From Flavobacterium coralii (lineage in GTDB: Bacteria > Bacteroidota > Bacteroidia > Flavobacteriales > Flavobacteriaceae), in NCBI RefSeq assembly GCF_019891545.1, contig NZ_JAHDIU010000002.1, positions 1 through 64,000 on the forward strand: a DNA stretch of 64,000 bases, given 5' to 3'. Position 1 is the first letter of the stretch. Each line of letters begins with the position of its first letter. The notes below the pieces were generated by a model. The model saw nothing but the letters and a program-made list of their open reading frames with translations, made no database searches and was not told the DNA's origin. The position numbers and the translations under genes were made by a program. Below, in pieces: positions 8,006-15,609 of the stretch.

Positions 8006-9031
8006 ATGAAATTAAAATTTTTTTTAGTAGTGGGGCTTTTGGCAAGTTCAACTTTTTATGCCCAAATTTATTCTGAACCTTCGAGCGCAGGTAATAACGG
8101 AAATAAAGCTGTATACTTAGGAGATAATGCCGGAGCTTCCGCAACATCTAATACAAACAATAATACATTTATAGGTTACAACGCAGGCGAAAATACAAAT
8201 GGAGATTCGACAGTTAATCAGGGGTATGCTAATACGTTTATAGGAGCTCATTCAGGTCAAAACAATACGATTGGAAGAAGTAATGTATTTGTGGGAGATC
8301 GTTCAGGTTTTACAACTACTGGAGGGACATTTAATGTATATATAGGTGCTGAAAGTGGAAGATTAAATCAAACAGGTGGAGGTAATGTATTTATTGGAGC
8401 TAATTCTGGCGAATCAAATACAGCTAGTAATAATGTTTTTATTGGAGAAGAGGCAGGATATACTAATCTGGGAGAATCAAATATTTTTTTAGGTCATGAA
8501 GCAGGTAGAAATCATTCAGGATCTAATATGCTTATTGTAGATAATTCTTCTACTGCCAATCCTTTAATTTATGGAGAATTTGATAACAATATATTAATCT
8601 TTAATACTCAAAGGATCGGTATAGGATATGAAAATTTAGGTAGTTCAGAATTTGGATTTGGTGGATTTCCAACTGTAACATCTCCAGACCTTACAAACTA
8701 CAGGCTTTTTATCAAAGGTGGAATTTTAGCAGAAGAAGTTAGGGTTCGTACTGACTTATGGCCTGACTATGTTTTTACAAGCGAGTACAACCTCATGCCG
8801 CTTACTGAAGTTGAACAATTTATTGCTGAAAATGGCCATTTGCCTAACATGCCAAGTGCTAAAGAAGTAGAGGAAGAAGGCCTGGCGCTTGGCGATATGG
8901 TTAAACGCCAACAAGAGAAAATAGAAGAACTTACCTTGCATCTTATTGAGCAGCAAAAAGAAATGAATATCCTTAGAGAACAAGTTCAACTATTACTAAA
9001 CAGCGCTCAAAATGAAAAGAGAGATAAATAA
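8006..9031 (+). CDS. Secreted repeat protein with beta-helix-like head and coiled-coil tail (TMF-like family)
   Basis: The protein has 341 residues with a signal peptide ending TFYAQ. Residues about 45-180 consist of irregular repeats of the form N-x-[FY]-[IVL]-G-x-x-[AS]-G (NTFIGYNAGE, NVFVGDRSGF, NVYIGAESGR, NVFIGANSGE, NVFIGEEAGY, NIFLGHEAGR), like the stacked coils of trimeric adhesin or tail-fibre heads. The C-terminal ~85 residues are a module very common in Bacteroidota (DLWPDYVFTSEYNLMPL, GHLPNMPSAKEVEEEG, then a coiled coil 'QQEKIEELTLHLIEQQKEM'). The repeat part is AT-rich (20 of 60 bases G+C at 8161-8220). The next gene overlaps by 20 bases. Confidence 0.82.
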   Translation: MKLKFFLVVGLLASSTFYAQIYSEPSSAGNNGNKAVYLGDNAGASATSNTNNNTFIGYNAGENTNGDSTVNQGYANTFIGAHSGQNNTIGRSNVFVGDRSGFTTTGGTFNVYIGAESGRLNQTGGGNVFIGANSGESNTASNNVFIGEEAGYTNLGESNIFLGHEAGRNHSGSNMLIVDNSSTANPLIYGEFDNNILIFNTQRIGIGYENLGSSEFGFGGFPTVTSPDLTNYRLFIKGGILAEEVRVRTDLWPDYVFTSEYNLMPLTEVEQFIAENGHLPNMPSAKEVEEEGLALGDMVKRQQEKIEELTLHLIEQQKEMNILREQVQLLLNSAQNEKRDK

Positions 9032-9611
9032 ACTATGTTATCTGATAATATTGATGTTATCATATTGGGGAGCATCGGGGCAAACAACAGAATGTTTAGA
9101 GTGTCCTGATATTACAACGCCTGTTGCTACAGGTATGTTAGACGAGCAGGAAGCCGAAATATGTATATATGCGAGTAATTCAATCGCTGATGATGCATCT
9201 GCAATTTACCACGCAGGTACAGAAGTGGTGTTAGAAGAAGGTTTTGAAGCCCTGTATGGCAGTATAGACCGTTTTTATGTAGAGGGTTGTTCAGGAAATT
9301 TTGCCGTGCGTCAGGCTATGCATCAGGAGGAGCAGGAAGATAAAACAAAAGAGATGTCACCTGTAGGTAACGGCACAATTATTTACCCTAATCCTGTAGA
9401 GAATGAACTAACCATCACCACACAGGATAATTTAATGATAACTGCTATCAACCTTTACTCTGTAGAAGGAAAACTGATTTTAAATAACGTATCTTCGCAA
9501 AAGTCTAATACTTATATGTTAGATCTTAGCAGCGTTACTAAAGGTGTTTACTTATTATCTGTTGAAACCAATGATGGTAAAACAGAGATAAGTAAGATTG
9601 TTAAGAAATAA
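9012..9611 (+). CDS. T9SS type A sorting domain protein with 3-coathanger-stack-like segment
   Basis: This 199-residue exported protein has a signal peptide (…WGASGQ). A middle segment, IYHAGTEVVLEEGFEALYGS followed by FYVEGC, resembles the '3-coathanger stack' domain of Bacteroidota surface proteins. The C-terminus is a T9SS type A sorting domain: IIYPNPVENELTI, 'AINLYSVEGKLIL', 'LSSVTKGVYLLSVE', ending ISKIVKK. The ATG at 9012 lies inside the previous gene (20-base overlap), so translation of the two is probably coupled and the products may act together at the surface. Confidence 0.82.
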   Translation: MKREINKLCYLIILMLSYWGASGQTTECLECPDITTPVATGMLDEQEAEICIYASNSIADDASAIYHAGTEVVLEEGFEALYGSIDRFYVEGCSGNFAVRQAMHQEEQEDKTKEMSPVGNGTIIYPNPVENELTITTQDNLMITAINLYSVEGKLILNNVSSQKSNTYMLDLSSVTKGVYLLSVETNDGKTEISKIVKK

Positions 9612-9617
9612 TTTGAT

Positions 9618-9678
9618 GGCAGTTTCAGAATATTTCAAGCATAAATTAGTGTTTGATGTAGCTGAAACTGCCTTTTTT
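9618..9678 (+). terminator. Long two-tier hairpin terminator
   Basis: A perfect 11-bp stem (GGCAGTTTCAG at 9618-9628, CTGAAACTGCC at 9662-9672) closes a 33-base loop that contains a second 7-bp stem (9635-9641 with 9650-9656, one G-U pair). Six T residues follow directly, so it should terminate rightward transcription between convergent genes. The T tract runs into the end of the leftward gene. Confidence 0.8.
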
Positions 9679-11794
9679 AATTCCCAATTAAATCGTTATC
9701 CTGTTGCTTTTTCTCATTAGTAAGGATATTACCTTCTTCTTTTGCAAGTTTATTTTTAGAAGGGATCTTGTAATTTAATGATATCCCAATCCTGCGGGAG
9801 TCGTACTTGTTATCATAAAGCAGGTTGGTACCTGTAATACCAAAGTATTGGTGGTTGGTATTAAAAATATCATTAGCATATACAGAAATGGAAAGATTAT
9901 CTGATAAAAACTTACGTGAAAAAGTAAGGTCAACCTGCTGGTAAAGCGGTTTCCTTACATTGTAATAGTAATAGTTACCCCCGGTATTTGATGTAGTATA
10001 ATTTGCGGTAAACTTTATCTTTTTTGGCAGGACAAGCTGTGATGTGAGGTTAAAATTCCACACACTTTTTAAATCAACTCCCCGTATAATATGCTTTTGG
10101 TTACCTGCGTATATATACAAAAAGTTGATCTCATCAGGGTTAAAATCCATTTTAAGGGTTTCTGCAAGCCCTTTGGTAAATAACATGTAGGGCAGGGGTA
10201 TTCCGAAATTAAAGTTGTGTATAGTAAGTTTATCAAGGTTTTCCGATACACTGGCGGCACCATCAGGAGTATTGATAATACGGCTGATGATTTGGTTTTG
10301 GGCATCAGTAACCGAATAGTTTATAAAAAAGTATTCAAAGGCATTAAGCTGTACCTCAAAGTTGTGGTATATGGTAGGCTGAAGGTTAGGGTTACCAAAA
10401 AAAGTAACATTTGGGTTTTGGTAACTGGTGTTGTTAGGGTTTAGTGCAGCGGTATCAGGCAGCCTGATTTTTTTGTTATAGTTGGCATTAATATTTACCT
10501 GCGACATAAAATTATACTGTGCTGTGGCATTCGGGAAAAAACGCACCTGGCTAAAAGGGATAAGATCATCGGTATCTGTAGTGCCTTCAATGTCATAAGA
10601 CTCAAGCCTTCCGCCTAATATAAATTCAAATTTTTTATAATTAGCCTGAAACTCTGTGTATGCCGCAAGTGTACTCCTGGTATAATCTAAGTTTGTGATA
10701 TTAAAACTTTCTGTCTCAAAATCAAGTAAGTCAGCCAGAGTACCGGCACTTATTTTTGACTTATCCAAAAAAGATATCTCCTGAGAATAATCTGCCCTGA
10801 ACTGGTAAAAATTCTGGTTGCTGTTATTGTTTAATACAGGATTACTGGTGAGCCTTGAATTTAGGTCGTTCTCGTTGCTGTTGTCATTAAAATTTAACCT
10901 GATATCCAGCTTTTTAAAAGGGTCATCAAATCTTTTTTGGTACGTGAACATTATATCGTGGTACAGCGAACCCGACATACTTTTATCATCTGTAGCAAAA
11001 CCTTCTCCAAAGGCTGCTATATAAGCGTTATTGTCACTGGTTGTTATATCATAGTTAACCAGCAGGCGGTCTTTTTTAACATCGAATTTAAGCCCTGTTT
11101 TTAAGTAATAGAATCGGTTATAGCGGTCAGAAAAATTATTGGACAGCACTACATCCGCATCCTGAAAGTTACTCCTGCTAAAGCTTTCACCATAGCTTTG
11201 CCCTGCCTGTACCTGCCAACTGAATAACTTATTTGCGGCACTAAGTGTCATGCTGTTGTTAAACCTGTGGCGCGTATTATCATAATTGGTAAAGCTATAC
11301 CCCCCAGAGTAAGTTGCGCTTAAATATTTTTTGGCTTTTTTAGATGTTACGATGTTAATTATCGCCCCGCCGGATGTTGCCGGAAATTCTGCCCCGGGAT
11401 TGGTTATAACCTCTACTTTTTCTATTGCGCTTGCCGGCATACCTTCAAGGTAGGCATTAAGCTCGTTAGAATAGATGTTTAAAGGGCGCCCGTCCATAAA
11501 TACCTGTAGCTGTTTCCCCTGGTACAGCATTCCGGCTACATCTGATATTATAAGTCCGGGCAGCTTTTTAAGCCCTTCCATTAAGGAGCCTGAGTTTAGG
11601 TAAGCCTGTTCAGAGAAGTCGAATATAGTCCTGTCAGCCCTGCGTTCTACCGCTTTTTTCTTTTTTTCTACTACCACTTCTTTCAGCTGTTCCGTTTCCA
11701 TTACTGCTGTAGAATCTTTTTTTACAGTTGTTTCTTCCTGGCAGAAGACATGTAGTGATAAAAGAAAAATAAAGAACGTAAGGCAGATTTTCAT
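9677..11794 (-). CDS. TonB-dependent-receptor-like outer-membrane barrel protein
   Basis: The protein has 705 residues with a signal peptide (…LHVFCQ). A plug-like domain at about residues 50-150 carries 'LMEGLKKLPGLIISDVAG', 'QLQVFMDGRPLNIYSNEL', 'SAIEKVEVITNPGAEFPA' and SGGAIINIVT. The rest is a long barrel with many aromatic-ended strands, of the 'outer membrane beta-barrel family' (OMP_b-brl_3) type. No carboxypeptidase-regulatory or SusC-type domain precedes the plug, so it is not SusC. It is the last gene of the operon headed by the ECF sigma factor and lies 25 bases after the TraB gene. The transported ligand is unknown. Confidence 0.87.
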   Translation of the reverse strand: MKICLTFFIFLLSLHVFCQEETTVKKDSTAVMETEQLKEVVVEKKKKAVERRADRTIFDFSEQAYLNSGSLMEGLKKLPGLIISDVAGMLYQGKQLQVFMDGRPLNIYSNELNAYLEGMPASAIEKVEVITNPGAEFPATSGGAIINIVTSKKAKKYLSATYSGGYSFTNYDNTRHRFNNSMTLSAANKLFSWQVQAGQSYGESFSRSNFQDADVVLSNNFSDRYNRFYYLKTGLKFDVKKDRLLVNYDITTSDNNAYIAAFGEGFATDDKSMSGSLYHDIMFTYQKRFDDPFKKLDIRLNFNDNSNENDLNSRLTSNPVLNNNSNQNFYQFRADYSQEISFLDKSKISAGTLADLLDFETESFNITNLDYTRSTLAAYTEFQANYKKFEFILGGRLESYDIEGTTDTDDLIPFSQVRFFPNATAQYNFMSQVNINANYNKKIRLPDTAALNPNNTSYQNPNVTFFGNPNLQPTIYHNFEVQLNAFEYFFINYSVTDAQNQIISRIINTPDGAASVSENLDKLTIHNFNFGIPLPYMLFTKGLAETLKMDFNPDEINFLYIYAGNQKHIIRGVDLKSVWNFNLTSQLVLPKKIKFTANYTTSNTGGNYYYYNVRKPLYQQVDLTFSRKFLSDNLSISVYANDIFNTNHQYFGITGTNLLYDNKYDSRRIGISLNYKIPSKNKLAKEEGNILTNEKKQQDNDLIGN

Positions 11795-11819
11795 AGTTGG
11801 ATGGTTTGTAATGTTGCGT

Positions 11820-12668
11820 TTATTGTGTAACAGCTTCTACTGTATAACCTTTTTGCCGCAATAAATTAATAACCCCGTTTTCGCCAGGCAGATGTGCAGC
11901 ACCTACTCCGAAGAATGTAGGTGTTACCTTAGCCGCAGCCTCAATTTCCGGTATCCAGTTTTTATTACGTTTGTCTAAAAGTTCTGTATCTTCCTCAGCA
12001 GAGTTTTCTTCTTTAACAAGTTCAAAAATGGCTTTAAGATCTTCTTTTTTGTATAAATCCATCCATTTTACAAACTCTGCGGCTTTGTTTTCAATTTCTT
12101 CTTTTGCAAGCTCAATTAGATTATCCATCTGTCGCTGGTAAGGTATTGCATCAAAAACAGCCATTTGGTCTTCTACGGTTTCAAGGCCGTAAACTTTTTC
12201 TTCCTGCTGCTTTGATAGTTTTATAAGTTCCTGTTCTACAGATTGTATTGGACATGTAAGCATTTTTGGTAAAACCATCATTTCTACAATAGCAGGCTTA
12301 AAATTATCAATTGTGGTGAGCATTGCACCTGTGTTTTTAAAAACATACTTCTTTACGGTTTCATAATCTTCCGCACTTGCCAACTGACTCATTTTAACTC
12401 CGTCTTTCATAACAGAATGCTTAAACATTACTGTCATTAATGATGGATCGGTCATATCAATCTCAAGGTAAAGCTGCGTGGTGTTATCCATTGCTTTTTT
12501 CACTTTATTGCTTAAAGTGGCATCACAAGTGATATGAAATGTACCAAAAAGATAAGAAGGTTCTTTAAGCCCGTTGCCGGTAATTTTCCATAAAAGCGAA
12601 TTTTCGAGCTGTTGTGCCGTGCATAGAAGCGGCAATGCAGATAACAGCAGTAAAAGAAACTTTTTCAT
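11820..12668 (-). CDS. TraB/GumN family protein
   Basis: A 282-residue protein with a signal peptide (…LLCTAQ). TraB/GumN-family signatures are the early YLFGTFHI (residues 39-46) and late GVGAAHLPGENG (254-265), which in the wider family (including Tiki-like enzymes) carry predicted metal-binding or catalytic residues. A peptidase-like activity is suspected for the family but not shown here. Its ATG overlaps the stop codon of the upstream membrane protein by one base (TAATG), so the two are translationally coupled. Confidence 0.9.
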   Translation of the reverse strand: MKKFLLLLLSALPLLCTAQQLENSLLWKITGNGLKEPSYLFGTFHITCDATLSNKVKKAMDNTTQLYLEIDMTDPSLMTVMFKHSVMKDGVKMSQLASAEDYETVKKYVFKNTGAMLTTIDNFKPAIVEMMVLPKMLTCPIQSVEQELIKLSKQQEEKVYGLETVEDQMAVFDAIPYQRQMDNLIELAKEEIENKAAEFVKWMDLYKKEDLKAIFELVKEENSAEEDTELLDKRNKNWIPEIEAAAKVTPTFFGVGAAHLPGENGVINLLRQKGYTVEAVTQ

Positions 12669-13315
12669 TACAGGTCAAGTTTTTTAAGTTCTTCATAATT
12701 GCGGTGAAGGCGTTTTAGCAGCAGGCCGTACAGCAATTTGTAAAACAACCAGAATCCTCCTAGTATAATACCAGTTATTAACAACGCAATGCCAATATAT
12801 ATGCAGTAAAACCACATAATATCACCATTTTCTTCATATACATGTATGGTGTTAACCAATTGTGGGTCATACAAAAAGTAAAGTGTAAATAACACTGCAA
12901 AACCTATAAAATAATATACAAGCACTGTTATAATATAATTTGTTACAGCCCTTTTTGTCTTAAGAATGTTGCGCATTAATACTTGTGCGTTATCTGTTAC
13001 CTTTATTTTACGGTAATTACCATAAAATATGGAAACAAATACTATTACTATAACATAATTAACGTAGTCTAAAATACGCACAATGTAGCCTGCCTCAAAA
13101 TTATTGACATGCTGCGACTGTGGGGAGTCTCTAAGCAGGAATGAAATTCCGAGCCAAAAGGCAAATTCTATTATACTCAGAATCAGTATCCATTTTACGA
13201 TAGAAGAAGACCGTTTATGCAGCATGGCATAAATATCCTTTTCCGAAAAACGGGGATAGTTAATTTCGCTTTTCTTCCAGTCGCTTTTTAATTTATCTAA
13301 TGCATCCATATCCAA
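12668..13315 (-). CDS. Multi-pass membrane protein co-encoded with an ECF sigma factor
   Basis: A 215-residue protein of no named family that I recognise. The N-terminus is a cytoplasmic-looking segment with 'KSDWKKSEINYPRFSEKDIYAML', followed by about four membrane segments (near residues 38-60, 78-100, 125-150, 165-195). It starts 1 base after the sigma factor's stop codon, and its own stop overlaps the TraB start. By position and its cytoplasmic N-terminus it could act as an anti-sigma factor; this is inferred only from gene order, as no zinc anti-sigma motif is visible. Confidence 0.75.
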   Translation of the reverse strand: MDMDALDKLKSDWKKSEINYPRFSEKDIYAMLHKRSSSIVKWILILSIIEFAFWLGISFLLRDSPQSQHVNNFEAGYIVRILDYVNYVIVIVFVSIFYGNYRKIKVTDNAQVLMRNILKTKRAVTNYIITVLVYYFIGFAVLFTLYFLYDPQLVNTIHVYEENGDIMWFYCIYIGIALLITGIILGGFWLFYKLLYGLLLKRLHRNYEELKKLDL

Positions 13316-13316
13316 C

Positions 13317-13811
13317 TTACGGATTTAATATTTTTTTCAGTTTTCCTTTTATCCTGTTCATCTTTACCCTTGCGTTTACTTCGCTTATACCAAGCGTTTC
13401 AGCAATTTCATTATAGTCTTTATCTTCAAGGTACATAAACACAAGTGCTTTTTCAATGTCATTTAGCTGCTGTACAGCCTGGTACAGTAGCTTTATATGC
13501 TCTTCTTCTTCATAGTTATATTCCTCCTGGTTAATACGGTGCAGGCTGCTGTCAAACTCAACTGTATTAACAGTCCTGCTTTTTTTACGGTAAAGTGTTA
13601 TTGCAGTATTCAGGCCCACACGGTAGGCCCATGTAGTAAATTTAGAGTCGCCCCTGAATTGCGGAAAGGCTTTCCAAAGCTGTATGGTAATTTCCTGGAA
13701 AAGGTCTTTGTGGGCATCTTCACTGTTAGTGTAGAGCCTGCATATTTTGTGTATCAGGTTTTGATTTTCCTGAAGCTGTTGCACAAAAGATTGTTCTAAA
13801 GCCGAATCCAT
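13317..13811 (-). CDS. ECF-type RNA polymerase sigma factor
   Basis: At 164 residues it has the ECF (group 4 sigma-70) layout. Region 2 is at about 10-80 ('DLFQEITIQLWKAFPQF', 'KFTTWAYRVGLNTAI') and region 4 at about 108-160 ('IEKALVFMYLEDKDYNEIAE', 'LGISEVNARVKMNRIKGKLK', the helix-turn-helix contacting the -35 box). It heads a four-gene leftward operon: sigma factor, membrane protein, TraB/GumN protein, outer-membrane barrel. Such operons are often auto-regulated. A palindrome at 13831-13848 lies 20-37 bases before its start codon. Confidence 0.93.
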   Translation of the reverse strand: MDSALEQSFVQQLQENQNLIHKICRLYTNSEDAHKDLFQEITIQLWKAFPQFRGDSKFTTWAYRVGLNTAITLYRKKSRTVNTVEFDSSLHRINQEEYNYEEEEHIKLLYQAVQQLNDIEKALVFMYLEDKDYNEIAETLGISEVNARVKMNRIKGKLKKILNP

Positions 13812-13830
13812 ATTGCATAAGTATTATAAA

Positions 13831-13848
13831 GCTGTAAAATGTTACAGC
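13831..13848. promoter_or_regulatory. Palindrome GCTGTAA-n4-TTACAGC between DUF3810 and the sigma factor gene
   Basis: Two perfect 7-base arms are separated by AATG. On the - strand it lies just after the DUF3810 stop and 20 bases before the sigma factor ATG, followed by TTTATAA. It may be an operator, a weak terminator for DUF3810, or both. A near-identical longer palindrome lies at 43107-43126. Confidence 0.5.
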
Positions 13849-13851
13849 ATT

Positions 13852-14913
13852 TTATAAATCTTTATCTTTATAATAATTCACCAACAGCCCCACGAACTTG
13901 CTGTATGTTTCAAGACCGTCTTCCTGATGGTTTAATTTCAGGTAGTTATCATAAAAGTATTTGAAAATAGTTTCTACGAAAGATTCATATTTTTCACTGA
14001 ATTGATCGGTTTCTTTATAATTCAGTAAAATGCCTTTATTAATCAATGGCAGCAGGGCTTCTGCCTGTGCTTCATCAATTTTTTTTATATTCCGCAGGCA
14101 GTATTTAAGCGCAAAAGTATATCCGGAGTATTTAAAATAAATATCATCATTAGCTATCGAGGCCATATACCCAATAAAATTAGCTTCACTCTCTGATGCA
14201 TAACCCAATTGGTGCGACATTTCGTGGCAGGCTGTTGTTGGCAGGTTATACAAGGGCAGGTGGCAGTTAACCTGGGCTTCATTTGTAAAAGGGTTAAGGT
14301 AGCCTCCAAAGCCCATATACGACAGGGGAGTGCTTAACAATGATGATTTAAGGCTTTCGTGTTTAAAAGTAAAGTTAGGGTTAAGCTGCGCTACACCTTT
14401 ATAGCCGTTAGGGGAGTGTGCATAAATTTCTTCTACAGTATATGGATTTACAACTTTAACACTATCATCCTTTGTTATTTGCATGTGCACAGCATTCGCT
14501 TTTGTTATAAGCCTTTTGGTAAAACTGACAAGCTCTTCGGGAGTATATTTTTTCTCAATACCCATTTTTTCATTTAGTGGTACACGGTGGTAATTCACCG
14601 CCCACAAAAAATAGAACAGGAAATAAAATACACTTAAGAAACTGCCTATGGTAACAAGATTGGCTTTCCACCCGCGGCGCCATGTTTTTCGCCTTATCCA
14701 TAGCCATCTTATAATCAGGATGATTACTATTGTATAGATAATATCGCCTACAGAGAAACCTGCAACGCCAAATATAATACGCGACGCTTTTGCAATATAC
14801 GGGTATAGCCCTGTGCTGTAATAATTCTCTACAAAATCGGGAAAAAAAGAAAGCAGGTTTACAATTATAATTTGCAGTGGCAGCAACAGGCACAGTATAA
14901 TCTTTTTCTTCAT
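13852..14913 (-). CDS. DUF3810 membrane protein with HEXXH zinc-peptidase motif
   Basis: This 353-residue protein has about three N-terminal membrane segments (residues ~5-22, 50-70, 85-105) and then a soluble domain. The domain matches DUF3810 of Bacteroidota and contains 'LPTTACHEMSHQLGYASE' with HEMSH at residues 230-234 and glutamates shortly after (ESEANF), the layout of a zinc metallopeptidase. Other conserved-looking parts are 'LSTPLSYMGFGGYLNPFT' and 'AQVNCHLPLYNLP'. I chose the ATG at 14913; a TTG four codons earlier is less likely. The substrate is unknown. Confidence 0.87.
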   Translation of the reverse strand: MKKKIILCLLLPLQIIIVNLLSFFPDFVENYYSTGLYPYIAKASRIIFGVAGFSVGDIIYTIVIILIIRWLWIRRKTWRRGWKANLVTIGSFLSVFYFLFYFLWAVNYHRVPLNEKMGIEKKYTPEELVSFTKRLITKANAVHMQITKDDSVKVVNPYTVEEIYAHSPNGYKGVAQLNPNFTFKHESLKSSLLSTPLSYMGFGGYLNPFTNEAQVNCHLPLYNLPTTACHEMSHQLGYASESEANFIGYMASIANDDIYFKYSGYTFALKYCLRNIKKIDEAQAEALLPLINKGILLNYKETDQFSEKYESFVETIFKYFYDNYLKLNHQEDGLETYSKFVGLLVNYYKDKDL

Positions 14914-14997
14914 CAGGCAATACAATAGTTGATTGTAAATATAACAGATATCATCAAAATCTTACAAGGCTTTAAGAAGCAATGTTCAATATTTTTT

Positions 14998-15005
14998 TAT
15001 CTTTG
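14998..15005 (+). promoter_or_regulatory. -7 box just before the DUF433 start codon
   Basis: TATCTTTG (TAnnTTTG) ends only 4 bases before the ATG at 15010, so transcription would begin at or next to the start codon, giving a leaderless mRNA. No clear TTG lies at the -33 position, which lowers confidence. Confidence 0.4.
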
Positions 15006-15009
15006 TTAT

Positions 15010-15243
15010 ATGGAATATATTGCTGAAAGAATAACAATTGATGAGAAAATTTGTAACGGAAAGCCTACTGTTAGGGGTAAGCGTATCAGTGTACAAACAA
15101 TACTCGAATTCTTAGCCGCAGGAGAGTCTAAAGAGGAGATTCTTAAGCAATATCCGTCTTTGGAAGCAGAAGATATTGATGCCTGCATCAAGTTTGCATC
15201 TGACCTTATGAGTCGGAATTTTGTTATTAAAACTGTAGCTTAA
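15010..15243 (+). CDS. DUF433 domain protein, probable antitoxin
   Basis: A 77-residue protein matching DUF433: 'ITIDEKICNGKPTVRGKRIS' then VQTILEFLAAGESKEEIL, QYPSLEAEDIDACI and a C-terminal tail. DUF433 is a small winged-helix or HTH domain that is the usual partner of PIN-like toxins, so it probably binds its own promoter and neutralises the downstream protein. The ATG at 15010 starts directly before the conserved domain; earlier in-frame codons are in non-conserved sequence. The stop codon is immediately followed by the ATG of the toxin. Confidence 0.9.
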   Translation: MEYIAERITIDEKICNGKPTVRGKRISVQTILEFLAAGESKEEILKQYPSLEAEDIDACIKFASDLMSRNFVIKTVA

Positions 15244-15585
15244 ATGCCGGTCTTCCTTATAGATGTAAATCTTCCTTATTATTTTTCCCTTTGGAAATCC
15301 GAACTCTATATTCACCAAATTGATATTGATGACTGTTGGACAGATGAGCAGATTTGGAACTATGCAATGCAGCACAACCTCACCATTGTTACTAAAGACA
15401 GCGATTTCTCTAATAAAATTATGCTTCGCAACCCTCCTCCAAAAGTCATACATATCCGTTTTGGTAATATGAAAATGAATGAATTCCATCAAACAATCAG
15501 CAGGTATTGGGATGAAGTATTAAAAATGAATCAGAATTTTAAGTTGGTGAATGTTTACATTGACCGCATTGAAGGATTTGAATAA
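15244..15585 (+). CDS. DUF5615 family PIN-like protein, probable toxin
   Basis: A 113-residue protein of the PIN-like (Mut7-C/DUF5615) fold: FLIDVNLPY with the first acidic residue, then 'TDEQIWNYAMQHNLTIVTKD' and SDFSNK with further acidic residues, then 'PPKVIHIRFGNM'. These acidic residues are the probable metal-binding nuclease site. It starts at the base after the DUF433 stop, the standard order of a type II toxin-antitoxin pair. The RNA target is unknown. The region between this gene and the dipeptidase has no visible terminator. Confidence 0.88.
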   Translation: MPVFLIDVNLPYYFSLWKSELYIHQIDIDDCWTDEQIWNYAMQHNLTIVTKDSDFSNKIMLRNPPPKVIHIRFGNMKMNEFHQTISRYWDEVLKMNQNFKLVNVYIDRIEGFE

Positions 15586-15609
15586 CACAAACTGAAAATA
15601 AAACTATAG

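Noticed and set aside
8120-8560. The regular repeats in the 8006-9031 gene looked like a possible CRISPR or DNA repeat array
   Set aside because: The regularity is at protein level (N-x-F-I-G) with varied codons and spacing; no conserved DNA repeat with unique spacers.
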